Source: an uncultured Alphaproteobacteria bacterium (lineage in GTDB: Bacteria > Pseudomonadota > Alphaproteobacteria > Rs-D84). From it: a stretch of DNA of 64,000 nucleotides. A program made the position numbers and the translations under genes. The notes below the pieces were generated by a model. That model was not told the DNA's origin. It saw only the letters and a list, made by a program, of their open reading frames with translations, and made no database searches. This document shows, piece by piece, positions 27,737 to 38,162 of the stretch; position 1 is the first letter of the stretch, and each line of letters starts with the position of its first letter. The stretch spans positions 446,220 through 510,219 of the forward strand of contig CATLAX010000001.1 in the NCBI GenBank assembly GCA_949878575.1. Reading direction: 5' to 3'.

Positions 27737-29683
27737 ATGGAAGCTGATTTATCTGCTTTTTTTGCCAACAAAATAACATGGATTGTATTCGGCGGATTGG
27801 GAACTTTAATGCTGGCGGTGACGTTAACACTGTTCTTTGTGTCGCGGAAATCACAAAAGGTGATGGAATCTTTGTTGAAAATAATGATGCAGCCGGAACG
27901 GGCGCGCGTACATGACGCCGCACGCGTGCTGCGCACAATGATGGCTGATGAAATCACCCGCATAGAGGCCGGATTTAAAACAATGGGCGACACGCTGGCC
28001 GCCCAAATTGCCGCGGCGAACAAACTGCGTGAAGAGCTGGGCGAACAAAATGAAAAACTGGTCGGAATTGCAGACGGCGCCATAAAAAAGCTGTCCGTTA
28101 TGTCTCAGCGTTTGGACAATACCGTGTCCGGTTTGACGTCTGTTGTTGAATCCGAATCGTGGCGGGATGTTGCAAATGCCGCCGATCGCTTTGCGGCAAC
28201 GGTAAATGAATTGATGGGCCATATTGACAATACGTCGCAAATTGCGACAGAGCGCACGTCGCAAATACAGGCTCAGATAGATGCATGGCTGGAGGCCGGG
28301 GGAAAACTGGCCGAGCAGTTGACGACAGAGTTTAAAAACAACGGCGACCAGATGCAGGACATGACCGATAAATCCAATGAAATGCGGCAGAGCTTAGGTT
28401 CTTTGGCGCAATCTGTGGCGGATGGCTTTGCCGGGGTAAAGTCGGCGGCCGGCGATTATGAAGCGATTATGTCCGGCAACGACAAATTAATGGGCGAACA
28501 TTTGGAAAAAATGGATTCGTTTAGCAAGCAGTCAAAAAAGCAGCTGACCGCCCAGATGAACACTTTGACGAATACTGCAAACGTTGTCGGCGGCCAGGTG
28601 CGTCTGGCGGAAACGTCAATAGACAAACAGGTTCGCAAATTAACTGATGCGGTAGAGGCGCTGATGTCATCCGCGGCGGCGACGGAAAATTCTGTGCGCG
28701 GAATATCAACAGAGCTGGCGACGCTGACGAACCGTTTTGACGGCGAAATAAAAGAGTTTGCGACAGGCGTTGTGTCAGAGTTAAAGACGGTTTCCGGTGT
28801 GGCAAATGTTACGTTGGAAAACACAAAGACCGCGGCCGGCGCGTTTTCAGAGTCCGTGCGTGCGATGGCGACCGGCGTTCGTGAAACGCTGATAGAAATG
28901 AATACGGCGCACACCCAGTTGTCGGGCCAGTCGGCCAATCTTATAAAAATGTCTGCCGAAACGACGGCGCAACTGCAACCGTTGTCGGAATTGATTGAAA
29001 AATATTATGCCGCCCTGCTCGATTTGTCGCGCGGCTCGGTTGAAACAACAGAGAATCTGGAAAAGATAGTTGCATCTTTGAATGAAAAAATAAATCTGAT
29101 GCGAAACACTGTTTCCGAATCAATGAGTGTCATATCTGATTCTTCGGCGCATTTGGAGGATTTGGCCGGCCAGTCGCGCCAGCAGATGATAGACCTGATG
29201 TCGGATTATGCAAAGGCCGTAAACACCATGCAGACGCTGAACAAGCAGATGATGGTTGCGCGTGCATCCGCGCCAATGGATGCCATTAAATCCGCGCCGG
29301 CAACCTCTTTTGCCAGTGTCAGCAGCCGGGACTTTTTAAAGCAGAGTGAACGCATGTTTGAAAAAATGCATGAACAGTCACTTGATCTGACCAGGGCGAC
29401 CGGTGCAGAAATTCCGGATGTTGTATGGAAAAAGTATCATGACGGGGACAAGACAATATTTTCCAAATGGCTGGCTAAAATGATGTCGGCGGCGGACAAA
29501 AAGCAGGTGCGAAACATGTTGAAATCAGATGCAGTGTTCCGTTCCCAGGCAACGCAGTTTGTCCGCAGTTTTGACAATGTGCTGGGGGCCGCCCGCCAGG
29601 CTGATAATGCCGACAAACTGGCGGCGACGCTTATAAAAACCGATTTGGGACAGGTTTATGTCGCACTTAAGGCGAATTTGTAA
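27737..29683 (+). CDS. Membrane-anchored coiled-coil protein of unknown function
   Basis: 648-aa ORF; N-terminal TM helix then long Ala/Thr/Gln-rich heptad-like region. Confidence 0.75.
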   Translation: MEADLSAFFANKITWIVFGGLGTLMLAVTLTLFFVSRKSQKVMESLLKIMMQPERARVHDAARVLRTMMADEITRIEAGFKTMGDTLAAQIAAANKLREELGEQNEKLVGIADGAIKKLSVMSQRLDNTVSGLTSVVESESWRDVANAADRFAATVNELMGHIDNTSQIATERTSQIQAQIDAWLEAGGKLAEQLTTEFKNNGDQMQDMTDKSNEMRQSLGSLAQSVADGFAGVKSAAGDYEAIMSGNDKLMGEHLEKMDSFSKQSKKQLTAQMNTLTNTANVVGGQVRLAETSIDKQVRKLTDAVEALMSSAAATENSVRGISTELATLTNRFDGEIKEFATGVVSELKTVSGVANVTLENTKTAAGAFSESVRAMATGVRETLIEMNTAHTQLSGQSANLIKMSAETTAQLQPLSELIEKYYAALLDLSRGSVETTENLEKIVASLNEKINLMRNTVSESMSVISDSSAHLEDLAGQSRQQMIDLMSDYAKAVNTMQTLNKQMMVARASAPMDAIKSAPATSFASVSSRDFLKQSERMFEKMHEQSLDLTRATGAEIPDVVWKKYHDGDKTIFSKWLAKMMSAADKKQVRNMLKSDAVFRSQATQFVRSFDNVLGAARQADNADKLAATLIKTDLGQVYVALKANL

Positions 29684-29726
29684 TCCGCATATTTTTCCGG
29701 TGGGGGCCGCGTTGCGGCCCTTTTGT

Positions 29727-31292
29727 TTAAAAGACTATTTTTAATGCGGCCGACAAACTGTATGAAACGCCGTAATCATCTTTTAGGATTCCGAACATTA
29801 CGCTTCCGCCCATATCGTCCGCGGCAGAAAATATCTCAACTCCAAAGGCCGTGTTGAATATGGACTTTGTGTCGCAGGATAGCTTTACTTTGTAATCATA
29901 TGACACATCAACGCCTTCTTGGCGATAATCAAGAACAGCGCCCGCGGTTGCGGCGATTATTTGTTCCTTCCCCGAATCCGCATCATAATATTCCGTGTAC
30001 ATGCCGATGCTTGGATTGAAAAGAAAATTGTCCGTGATATTAAACTTAGGCCCGCCGTCCACGCCGGCATATGACACCGCGGCATTCATGTGCGATACGG
30101 TTTTTCCGTTCAACAGTATATCCGGAGAATCAAACGCAACATAATTTTTCCCAATCCGTGCGTTTGCGGACATTTTGTTTGTAGCGTATGCCGCAAAAAG
30201 CCCCGCGCCGTATATATTCGCCGACATGTCGTCTATCGTATCAGAAAAGTTCAATATTGCCGATGTTGCGATCAGTCCCGCGGACAGCCTGTCGGAAATT
30301 GAAACGCCAACATCCGTGTTTAGCCCGTATGCGTTCATGTTATTTGCAAATATCGCAAACGGCCGCATGGAGACATCGTTGCGACTGTTGCTGGCCGGGG
30401 ATGAAACTGTGTTGTACATATGGTGCATAAAACTGTGAAGCGGCGCCATCATGCGCCGTGGGTTTAAACGCATTGACTTGTGCAAGACATGATTGACCTG
30501 TTCCATATCCGTGGCAGAGTCCAATTTTGCAACAAGCCGGTCGCCGGAATGCTGGGCTCGAATACCGTTTAAAAAGCGGCCGGTATTATTTTTCAATATT
30601 TTGTAATAATCCGTTTCGCGCACCACGTTCAAATAAACATCACCGCCCTGGACAGATAGGACGGCGGCGTGCAGTGCATCTGTGTCTGATATGCGGACGC
30701 GCAGGCTGCCGTCGCCGGATACGTTTGACAGTAACCTCATTCCATCAAATATTTCGTGCGAATTGATGCGAATTTCATTTTCACCAACCAGTTCTATTGC
30801 GGGCGCGGATGGCGTGGATAAAAGCATCGGCTGGGCGGGTGAAACATACAAAACAGAATCCTTGATTATTATTTTGTCCGCGCCGTCGGAAATTGCTGTT
30901 ATGTCGCCCCAACATATGTTGTCGGCATTGGAAATAATTATGGAATGGGGATATGATACGTCCAGCGCTGTTATGTCACTGTTGAAACGGATAATGCGAA
31001 CAAGTTCCGCATTGTTGCCCAGAAACAATTTGCCGTTAATGGCGCCGCTGTTTTGAATGTATGCGCTGCAACCGTCACATATGTGAATGTTGCCGTTTAT
31101 GACACCCCGGTTGGCAATATACACGGATTCGTGCATGTATATGTCCGGAGTGTTTATAGCCGTATTTTTATAGACATGCATAACATTTAATCCGGCGACT
31201 GCAGGATAGTTGTTTTCTGTGCAGTGTGCCGCTTTTGACAAAACGGCAACACATAATGCGAAATTGAATAATTTCAACATTTTCCTTCCCAT
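29727..31292 (-). CDS. Autotransporter-like outer-membrane protein
   Basis: Signal peptide; N-terminal beta-rich passenger; C-terminal amphipathic strands ending ...SYSLSAALKIVF. Confidence 0.65.
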   Translation of the reverse strand: MGRKMLKLFNFALCVAVLSKAAHCTENNYPAVAGLNVMHVYKNTAINTPDIYMHESVYIANRGVINGNIHICDGCSAYIQNSGAINGKLFLGNNAELVRIIRFNSDITALDVSYPHSIIISNADNICWGDITAISDGADKIIIKDSVLYVSPAQPMLLSTPSAPAIELVGENEIRINSHEIFDGMRLLSNVSGDGSLRVRISDTDALHAAVLSVQGGDVYLNVVRETDYYKILKNNTGRFLNGIRAQHSGDRLVAKLDSATDMEQVNHVLHKSMRLNPRRMMAPLHSFMHHMYNTVSSPASNSRNDVSMRPFAIFANNMNAYGLNTDVGVSISDRLSAGLIATSAILNFSDTIDDMSANIYGAGLFAAYATNKMSANARIGKNYVAFDSPDILLNGKTVSHMNAAVSYAGVDGGPKFNITDNFLFNPSIGMYTEYYDADSGKEQIIAATAGAVLDYRQEGVDVSYDYKVKLSCDTKSIFNTAFGVEIFSAADDMGGSVMFGILKDDYGVSYSLSAALKIVF

Positions 31293-31343
31293 CTCCGTAT
31301 GGAGAGAAGGCTAGCACATAAGAAAAAATTCTTAAAGCAAAAA

Positions 31344-31961
31344 TTAGTGTTGCAGCTTAAGCTCGTGTAACAATTTCTGCAGGCGCGGTGAAATTATTGT
31401 TTCGTTCGGACTGCATTTTACCACAAAGTCAATATCCAGACCTGCGCGCAGAAAATCAATCGGATCGCACGTGTTTGTGCGGCGGACATTGTCGTCGTCC
31501 GGCATGTTTGCGCGCTGTCGTGCAATGTCATAGTTGTTTTCCGGCGGAATAAAATAAAGTATTTTAAAAGTATATTTTGTTTGCAAACCGCGCCTGTGAA
31601 ACCACTGTATCATTTGAGCCGCGTATCGCGGCTGTATAACATCATAAACCAAATGCGTGTCCGGATGCGCCATTATCTCAAATTCCGGCACGCCGTACAT
31701 CCATTTGGGCTTTCCGGGCGTCCAAAAATCTTTGTTAACCCACAGTTTTGTTGCAAGCGGCTGGGTGTCAAAATAGTCCTCGTTGCGGAAATAATAATCC
31801 CGGCCGTCCATTTCGCCGGAACGCATCGGGCGGGTTGTGGCCGATATTAGTTTGTGGCAGCTGCCTTTGGGCAAATAATTGTTTATAAAATATGTTTTCC
31901 CACTGCCAGACAGGCCTGTGCAAAATATGACATATCGTTTCATGGCTTTGCTGTTGTTCAT
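31344..31961 (-). CDS. Guanylate kinase-like P-loop protein
   Basis: FCTGLSGSGKTYFINNYL; SATTRPMRSGEMDGRDYYFRNEDYF. Confidence 0.65.
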   Translation of the reverse strand: MNNSKAMKRYVIFCTGLSGSGKTYFINNYLPKGSCHKLISATTRPMRSGEMDGRDYYFRNEDYFDTQPLATKLWVNKDFWTPGKPKWMYGVPEFEIMAHPDTHLVYDVIQPRYAAQMIQWFHRRGLQTKYTFKILYFIPPENNYDIARQRANMPDDDNVRRTNTCDPIDFLRAGLDIDFVVKCSPNETIISPRLQKLLHELKLQH

Positions 31962-32008
31962 GTGGCGTATTTATTTTTCCCCGACACATGCATGCCGGGG
32001 AAAAGTTG

Positions 32009-34090
32009 TTAATCCTCTAAAAAGCTGCGCAGTTTTCTGGCACGCGTCGGGTGCTTTAGTTTGGTCAGCGCCTTTTGCTCTATTTGGCGGATACGCTCAC
32101 GCGTAACACCGATATATTCGCCAACCTCTTCCAGAGTGCTGGTTTTGTTGGTGCTCATGCCGAACCGCTGGCGCAGAACGGTTTCCTCTTTCGGATCCAG
32201 CTCTGATAAAATCTGGGTAACAATTTTTCTCAGGTTTTTCTGTGCGGCTGTAACGAACGGGTTCTTTGCAGTTTCGTCCGCAATGATTTCTATGCGGCTG
32301 CTGTCGTCTTCAGTGCCGACGGGCGCTTCCAGTGAAATCGGCTTTAAATTTACCTTCATCGCCTTGTGTATCTTGTCCACCGGCAGATATATTATCTTTG
32401 ACAATTCCTCTGCCGTCGGGTTGCGGCCGTATTTGTGCATGAACTGGCGCGATGCACGCTGAATCTTGTGAATATTGTCTATCATATGCACCGGAATGCG
32501 GATTGTGCGCGCCTGATCGGCAATACTGCGCGAAATTCCCTGCTGAATCCAGTTGGTCGCATATGTGGAAAATTTGTTTCCCAGGCGGTAGTCAAACTTG
32601 TCCACAGCCTTCATCAGGCCGATGTTGCCATCTTGTACCAGGTCGGAAAAATCCAATCCCAGACCGCGGTTGCTGGATTTTTTCGCAAACTTGATAACCA
32701 GTCGCAGATTGGCCTCTATCATTTCGCGTTTTGCGCGTGCGGCCTCTGTCTGGCCGCGACGAACCAGTTCCACAACTTTCTTGTATTCCGCGGTTGGCTG
32801 CCCTGTTTCAAGCGCAATGGCGGTAATGTCTTCCTGTATCTTCAATATGTCGCTTTCGTGCTTTTTTGCGAATGCCGCCCATGTCGCGTTTTTGGATTTT
32901 GCCAGTTTTTTCACCCAGTTGCGGTTAAGTTCGTTGCCGGCGTATTCAACCAGAAAATCTTCGCGCTTTATTTTGTTTGCCATCGCCAGACGCAACAGTT
33001 TCCCTTCCAGGCCCATCAACAGCTGATCGCGTTGTGTCAGGCGTTCCAGTATCTCTGCGTTGCGGTCGTCGTTTAAACGTATTTTGCTGACATGCTCAAA
33101 CAGTTCCAGGCGCATTTTGGCGTATTTTTTCTCCAGCGCCTCGTCCGGTTTTGCCGATGTCAGCAAATTTTCCAAACGTTTTGCCTGCAACTTTTGCATG
33201 TTGTTGAATATCTTTTTGATTTTTGCAAACAGGTCTATGACCATCGGCATCAGGGCTTCTTCCATAACCGGAATCGGCACGCCGGATGTTCCGCGCGGCG
33301 TTTCCTCTTTCTTTACGCCGTCGTCTTCGTCGGTCTCGTCTTCGTCATCGTCCTCGGTGCTTGACGTGGATTCTTCCAGATCGTCCAGTTCATCGTCGTC
33401 CAATTCGTCCACATGCTCCACACCCTTGGACTTTAAGGCCTCTGACAATGCCGCCAGCGATTTTTGCTCCGCTTCGCTGGAATACATTACCTCAAGATTT
33501 ACGATATAGCGCAGACGTATGTCCTCGTTCAACAGCTGCTGGTACCAGTCCAACATCGCCTGAATGGTCATCGGGCTTTCGCACAATCCGTATACCATCA
33601 GACGTGATGCTGCCTCTATACGCTGGGCGATTGCAACCTCTCCGGCGGCGGTTAACAACTGTACGGTTCCGATTTGTTTAAGATAAGACTGTACGGAATC
33701 CTGAACCCCCAGCACCAGACTGCCTGTCTGGCTGCGTTCCAGCTGTTTGGCAAAGTGTTCGTAATCGTCGTCGTTTACATCAACCTGTTCCGCATCGGCG
33801 TTTAACAGATTGCGCGTCTTGTCACGCGGTTCATCCGAGTCGTCGTCATAATATTTCCCCATATCCTGGGAAAAGCTGTCTGTTTCCAGAATTTCAAGTC
33901 CCAGATCCTGTTGAAAGAAATCCAGAACCTCGTCCTGTTCTTCTGCCGGAACCTCGTCCGCCTCTGTTGCGGCATCAAAATCCATTTGCGACAAATAGCC
34001 AACATCTATTGCCGATGTGGCCAGTTTTTGCAAATTCTCGGGCAGAGAATCTATCAGCAGCTTGGTTGCGTCATCTAATTTTTTAGCCAT
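32009..34090 (-). CDS. rpoD: RNA polymerase primary sigma factor
   Basis: NLRLVIKFAKKSSNRGLGLDFSDLVQDGNIGLMKAVDKFDYRLGNKFSTYATNWIQQGISRSIADQARTIRIPVHM. Confidence 0.97.
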   Translation of the reverse strand: MAKKLDDATKLLIDSLPENLQKLATSAIDVGYLSQMDFDAATEADEVPAEEQDEVLDFFQQDLGLEILETDSFSQDMGKYYDDDSDEPRDKTRNLLNADAEQVDVNDDDYEHFAKQLERSQTGSLVLGVQDSVQSYLKQIGTVQLLTAAGEVAIAQRIEAASRLMVYGLCESPMTIQAMLDWYQQLLNEDIRLRYIVNLEVMYSSEAEQKSLAALSEALKSKGVEHVDELDDDELDDLEESTSSTEDDDEDETDEDDGVKKEETPRGTSGVPIPVMEEALMPMVIDLFAKIKKIFNNMQKLQAKRLENLLTSAKPDEALEKKYAKMRLELFEHVSKIRLNDDRNAEILERLTQRDQLLMGLEGKLLRLAMANKIKREDFLVEYAGNELNRNWVKKLAKSKNATWAAFAKKHESDILKIQEDITAIALETGQPTAEYKKVVELVRRGQTEAARAKREMIEANLRLVIKFAKKSSNRGLGLDFSDLVQDGNIGLMKAVDKFDYRLGNKFSTYATNWIQQGISRSIADQARTIRIPVHMIDNIHKIQRASRQFMHKYGRNPTAEELSKIIYLPVDKIHKAMKVNLKPISLEAPVGTEDDSSRIEIIADETAKNPFVTAAQKNLRKIVTQILSELDPKEETVLRQRFGMSTNKTSTLEEVGEYIGVTRERIRQIEQKALTKLKHPTRARKLRSFLED

Positions 34091-34116
34091 GAACGAATCC
34101 TCGGATTAGGAACAAG

Positions 34117-34641
34117 TTATTTTTTATTTTTTACCTTGGCCAGCGCCTCATGCAGGGCGGACTCTGATATCAGGCCCAAAACCAGCGGACTTTGAATCTG
34201 AATCAAAGAATAAGATTTGTGGGTTTTGTTGCGCACGGATGCAACGGTCGGATTCGTGCTGCGCATCAGGCGCGCAATTTGCCCGTCGGATAATTCCGGA
34301 TAATTCTTTACAATCCACAAAATGCCGCCAAGACGATTTTGACGGTGCAGTTTCGGTGTGTATCCTATACCTTTTTTGTTCTGAGCCTTTTGTGCCACGA
34401 CAATTTCTTCGCGCAGTGTCAGGCGAGCATTCGGATCAGCCTCGCACTTTTCAATGTCTTCGCGTGTCAGCTGTCCGTTCAAAATCGGGTTTAAGCCTTG
34501 TACCTTGCATGTTTCCGCGTCGGCTATGTTTTTAACCTCCAGCTCATGCATGCCGCAGAAGTCTGCGATTTGTTCAAATGTCAGCGCTGTGTTTTCAATC
34601 AGCCACAGTGCGGTGGATTTGGGCATATATGGATAATTCAT
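34117..34641 (-). CDS. DUF1013-family regulator (TrcR-like)
   Basis: MNYPYMPKSTALWLIENTALTFEQIADFCGMHELEVKNIADAE; recognised from memory. Confidence 0.8.
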   Translation of the reverse strand: MNYPYMPKSTALWLIENTALTFEQIADFCGMHELEVKNIADAETCKVQGLNPILNGQLTREDIEKCEADPNARLTLREEIVVAQKAQNKKGIGYTPKLHRQNRLGGILWIVKNYPELSDGQIARLMRSTNPTVASVRNKTHKSYSLIQIQSPLVLGLISESALHEALAKVKNKK

Positions 34642-34759
34642 GGATATTCCTCTTCTTGCTGGGCGAAATATACTGCAAAACGGCCCTGATTTCAAGCCAT
34701 TTTTCTAAATATTTTTAATATCGGCCCATAACGGGCCGATTTGTAAGCTGTTGTACGTT

Positions 34760-36187
34760 TTATGCCTTTTTTACAATCTTTGCACCGTCGCGCGTGTCAA
34801 TAACGCTCCATCCGGCGGCGTCTATCCGGGCACGCAGTTCGTCCGCCTTTGCCCAGTCACGCTCGGCTTTGGCTGCCGTTCTGGCATCGGCCAATGCCTG
34901 AATCTCGGCCGGAACGACCGCTTTTTCCAAATTGTTGACATGCTCCGCCTCCTCAATAAAGCGCAGCCCCAGCAGGCGGTCAATAAATTCAAACAAAGCT
35001 TTTTTTGTGGCGGGATTAACGCTTTGGTCTTTTAGCAGTTCGTGTACGGCAACTATTGCCTCGGCTGTTTTTAAATTGTCGGAAACCAGCCCTAAAATCT
35101 TGTCGTGCCATATGTCAAACTGTTCCCGGTTTAGTGTTCCCGCATCTGTGGCGTTTAATATTTCAATCACGCGACGAACCATGTTCTTGTATCCGTTCGC
35201 CGCCGCATCCAGCCCGTCCCATGAAAATGCCAGCTGAGACTGATAATGCCCCATCAGCAGCATGTATCTGTACGCCATAGGGTTGTATCCGCGTTTTTTC
35301 AATACCGACAGCGTCAGGAATTCGCCGCTGGATTTTGACATTTTCTCGCCGCTTTTGTCCACCAGAAACTCAGAATGCACCCAATAACGCACCCATGGTG
35401 CACCCGTAATGGGCTCGCTTTGTGCAATTTCGTTGGCATGGTGTACACGTGACAGGTCAACGCCGCCGGTATGTATGTCAAAGTGCGCCCCCAACAGCGC
35501 CATTGACATTGCGCTGCATTCTATATGCCATCCCGGAAAGCCCACACCCCAGGGACTGTCCCATTCCATCTGGCGCTTTTTGTCTGTTGGTGAAAACTTC
35601 CATAATGCAAAGTCTGTCGGGTTGCGTTTCGCCTCATTAAACTCAACACGCGCGCCCGCACGATTGCCTGCGACCGCGCCGCCCGTCAGTGCGCCATAGG
35701 CCGCAAATTTTGAGGTGTCATAGTAAATTCCGTCCCCTGGAATCTCATATGTGTATCCCAAATCCACCAACTGCTGCACCAGGTTTATCTGTTCCTGGAT
35801 ATATTCTGTCGCGCGCGGTCTGGCCGACGGTTCCAGCAGGTTTAAATCCGCGCTGTCCCGTAAAAATTCATTTGTATAAAATTTTGCCACGTCCCATACA
35901 GATTTGTTTTCGCGTGCGGCCCCCTTTTCCATTTTGTCTTCGCCGGAATCGTCATCGTCACTGGTTAAATGTCCCACGTCCGTTATGTTCATGACGTTGA
36001 ACACTTCATAGCCGTTTTCAATAAACATGCGCTTTAATAAGTCGGCCAGTACAAAGCTGCGCAGGTTGCCTATATGGGTGTAATGATAAACAGTGGGACC
36101 ACATGAATAAAAACCGACCTTTCCCGGCACCAATGGTTGAAAATCCTCTATTTTGCGAGACATAGTGTTGAAAAGTCTGATATTCAT
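34760..36187 (-). CDS. cysS: Cysteinyl-tRNA synthetase
   Basis: FYSCGPTVYHYTHIGNLRSFVLADLL...GWHIECSAMS...HHANEIAQSEP...KMSKS. Confidence 0.97.
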   Translation of the reverse strand: MNIRLFNTMSRKIEDFQPLVPGKVGFYSCGPTVYHYTHIGNLRSFVLADLLKRMFIENGYEVFNVMNITDVGHLTSDDDDSGEDKMEKGAARENKSVWDVAKFYTNEFLRDSADLNLLEPSARPRATEYIQEQINLVQQLVDLGYTYEIPGDGIYYDTSKFAAYGALTGGAVAGNRAGARVEFNEAKRNPTDFALWKFSPTDKKRQMEWDSPWGVGFPGWHIECSAMSMALLGAHFDIHTGGVDLSRVHHANEIAQSEPITGAPWVRYWVHSEFLVDKSGEKMSKSSGEFLTLSVLKKRGYNPMAYRYMLLMGHYQSQLAFSWDGLDAAANGYKNMVRRVIEILNATDAGTLNREQFDIWHDKILGLVSDNLKTAEAIVAVHELLKDQSVNPATKKALFEFIDRLLGLRFIEEAEHVNNLEKAVVPAEIQALADARTAAKAERDWAKADELRARIDAAGWSVIDTRDGAKIVKKA

Positions 36188-36325
36188 AAAAGCATCCCTT
36201 TGTTATGTAAAAAACTGTAGTAAAACAAGAAAACAAACGCAAACAAATAATATGTTCGCTTTTAAGTATTAGATAAGATTAACAACAGTAAAAATTTATA
36301 AACTGAACAATCATTTTTTAATCAG

Positions 36326-36414
36326 TGGCGGAGCGTATAGGACTCGAACCTATGGACCGCTAAGACACGGTCACGGATTAGCAATCCGCTGCATTACCAC
36401 TCTGCCAACGCTCC
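36326..36414 (-). tRNA. tRNA-Ser(GCT), 3' CCA encoded
   Basis: GGAGCGT/ACGCTCC acceptor, anticodon loop TTGCTAA, long variable arm, GCCA end. Confidence 0.95.
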
Positions 36415-36527
36415 GAACAACGATTTTAAGGGAATTTTTAGCAAACTTGCTATCGTTCGCCTCTGGCTCGCTATGCCACCATATGTGATATATTATATAC
36501 ATCTTCCTCCAAAATGCAAGATATTAT

Positions 36528-37391
36528 TTATTCAACTCCGCTTGTATGTTTCAGGCTATATATGTCTTTTGATGTAATGGTATGGACTTTTCCCTTTGGG
36601 TGTTTTGGGTATTTGGCTTTTCCAAGTTTTCGTGGCTCTATATGATTTGTATCCATAAGTTTTTTTATTTGTATGTTTGTAGCCCCAAAAGAAGTCAAAA
36701 TTTCACCAACTAGTTGTGGATTAAATGTGCCACCATGTCTTACTGGTATTAAAAGGTTTAATGTTGGGCCAACTATAAAATCGCGTTTGAATAAACAAAA
36801 CTCTTTTTTCCCGTTCAAGTCAAAACGTACGACATGTTCCCATTCGAGAGAACGTGTTATGCCATCAATTTCAAAAACCAACATTGATAAGGTTTTGCTC
36901 TTTAAGAATAGCAATTTCCATCGCCGCACGATATTTTTATACCACTTATCTACAAAGAACCTTCTTTTGATTGGGTTCAACTTGAAATAAAAATCGCGGG
37001 ACATAAGCAGATTCTTTATGTCAACGATGTCGCCTCCTTGTATGGAATAGTAAGATACTTGGGCTATATCAATTTCTTTAACGTCATTGGCGGATAATTT
37101 AAAAGGCGTGTCGTGCAATTTTAATATGTATTTGTTTTCTTCATCAAATAACACGACATCAATTCTTCTGATAGTAAAATCTTTAGAAGTATGATTTATA
37201 AGTTTAAGCTCCGTAAAACTGTTGTTTGGGCATATAATAGATGAGCCAAATGAGAAACTTATTTCTATATTGACGTGTTTCAATTTATTCCATATCCATA
37301 TTACAGCAGGGATGAATATTCCGAGAATACCAATTTGTATAAATTCACTGTATTTAGATAAAAATGATTGCGCAATATCTATTTCTTGCAT
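36528..37391 (-). CDS. Hypothetical membrane-anchored protein, AT-rich
   Basis: 287-aa ORF, N-terminal TM (IGILGIFIPAVIWIWN); AT-richer than its neighbours by eye. Confidence 0.6.
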   Translation of the reverse strand: MQEIDIAQSFLSKYSEFIQIGILGIFIPAVIWIWNKLKHVNIEISFSFGSSIICPNNSFTELKLINHTSKDFTIRRIDVVLFDEENKYILKLHDTPFKLSANDVKEIDIAQVSYYSIQGGDIVDIKNLLMSRDFYFKLNPIKRRFFVDKWYKNIVRRWKLLFLKSKTLSMLVFEIDGITRSLEWEHVVRFDLNGKKEFCLFKRDFIVGPTLNLLIPVRHGGTFNPQLVGEILTSFGATNIQIKKLMDTNHIEPRKLGKAKYPKHPKGKVHTITSKDIYSLKHTSGVE

Positions 37392-37695
37392 TTTGCAACC
37401 TTTATTTAGTTGGCAGCAACAATATCGGTTATTTATAAAAAAATCAACTTTATTCGCATCAAAACAGTAATTGCATCTACTATGTTGTTCATCTTTGCCT
37501 TCTCAACCTAATTCATACTATTTCCCTCCCGGGGTGGGCTGTGGTGCAATTATGGTACACTGGGGTGCAAAAATGAGTGCAAACGGCAAAACGCTCCGCC
37601 AGATTTTTATAATATACTTTCGTTTTATCATAAAATTTTGTGTGTTCCGCATATAAGATCTGCTATAATAGCATACGTTATAAAAAGGATTTTCC

Positions 37696-38112
37696 ATGAA
37701 TATATTTAAACGTGCAAAGATAATGCTGAATGCAAAAAATGAATTGGTAAAAATTGCCCCGTTTATAAAAATAAAAGAGTTTGGAGATAATACATTCATC
37801 GTATCGGTTGTAGATCCGGAAGACAAATATTTGTTTGATGTCGGCTTTTTTGACGATAAAAAAAACGATGCCGGACGCAAGGCTGCGGAACGGGTTTATG
37901 ATGTTCTGCGCTCGGTTGGCGTGTCGGATATTGAACCGGGTGCAGTACAGCATTTCACCGCCAGCGGCAAGGTTATTGCGGCCGCATATCGCATTCCTGT
38001 TGATGCACGGCATGTCAAAAATATGAAAATATTGAACAAAATTATGGGAATAAAGCAGAATATGAACTCCAAATGTGTTTATGCTGGTCGTGTCACGTCA
38101 CAGGGCCGATAA
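37696..38112 (+). CDS. Hypothetical protein
   Basis: 138-aa ORF, upstream RBS-like AAAAGGATT, followed by a terminator. Confidence 0.6.
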   Translation: MNIFKRAKIMLNAKNELVKIAPFIKIKEFGDNTFIVSVVDPEDKYLFDVGFFDDKKNDAGRKAAERVYDVLRSVGVSDIEPGAVQHFTASGKVIAAAYRIPVDARHVKNMKILNKIMGIKQNMNSKCVYAGRVTSQGR

Positions 38113-38128
38113 ACGCGGTGGTTTTACG

Positions 38129-38162
38129 TCATAAAAAAATCCCCCGTTTGGGGGATTTTTTT
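38129..38162. terminator. Bidirectional terminator
   Basis: AAAAAAATCCCCCGTTTGGGGGATTTTTTT between convergent genes. Confidence 0.85.
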
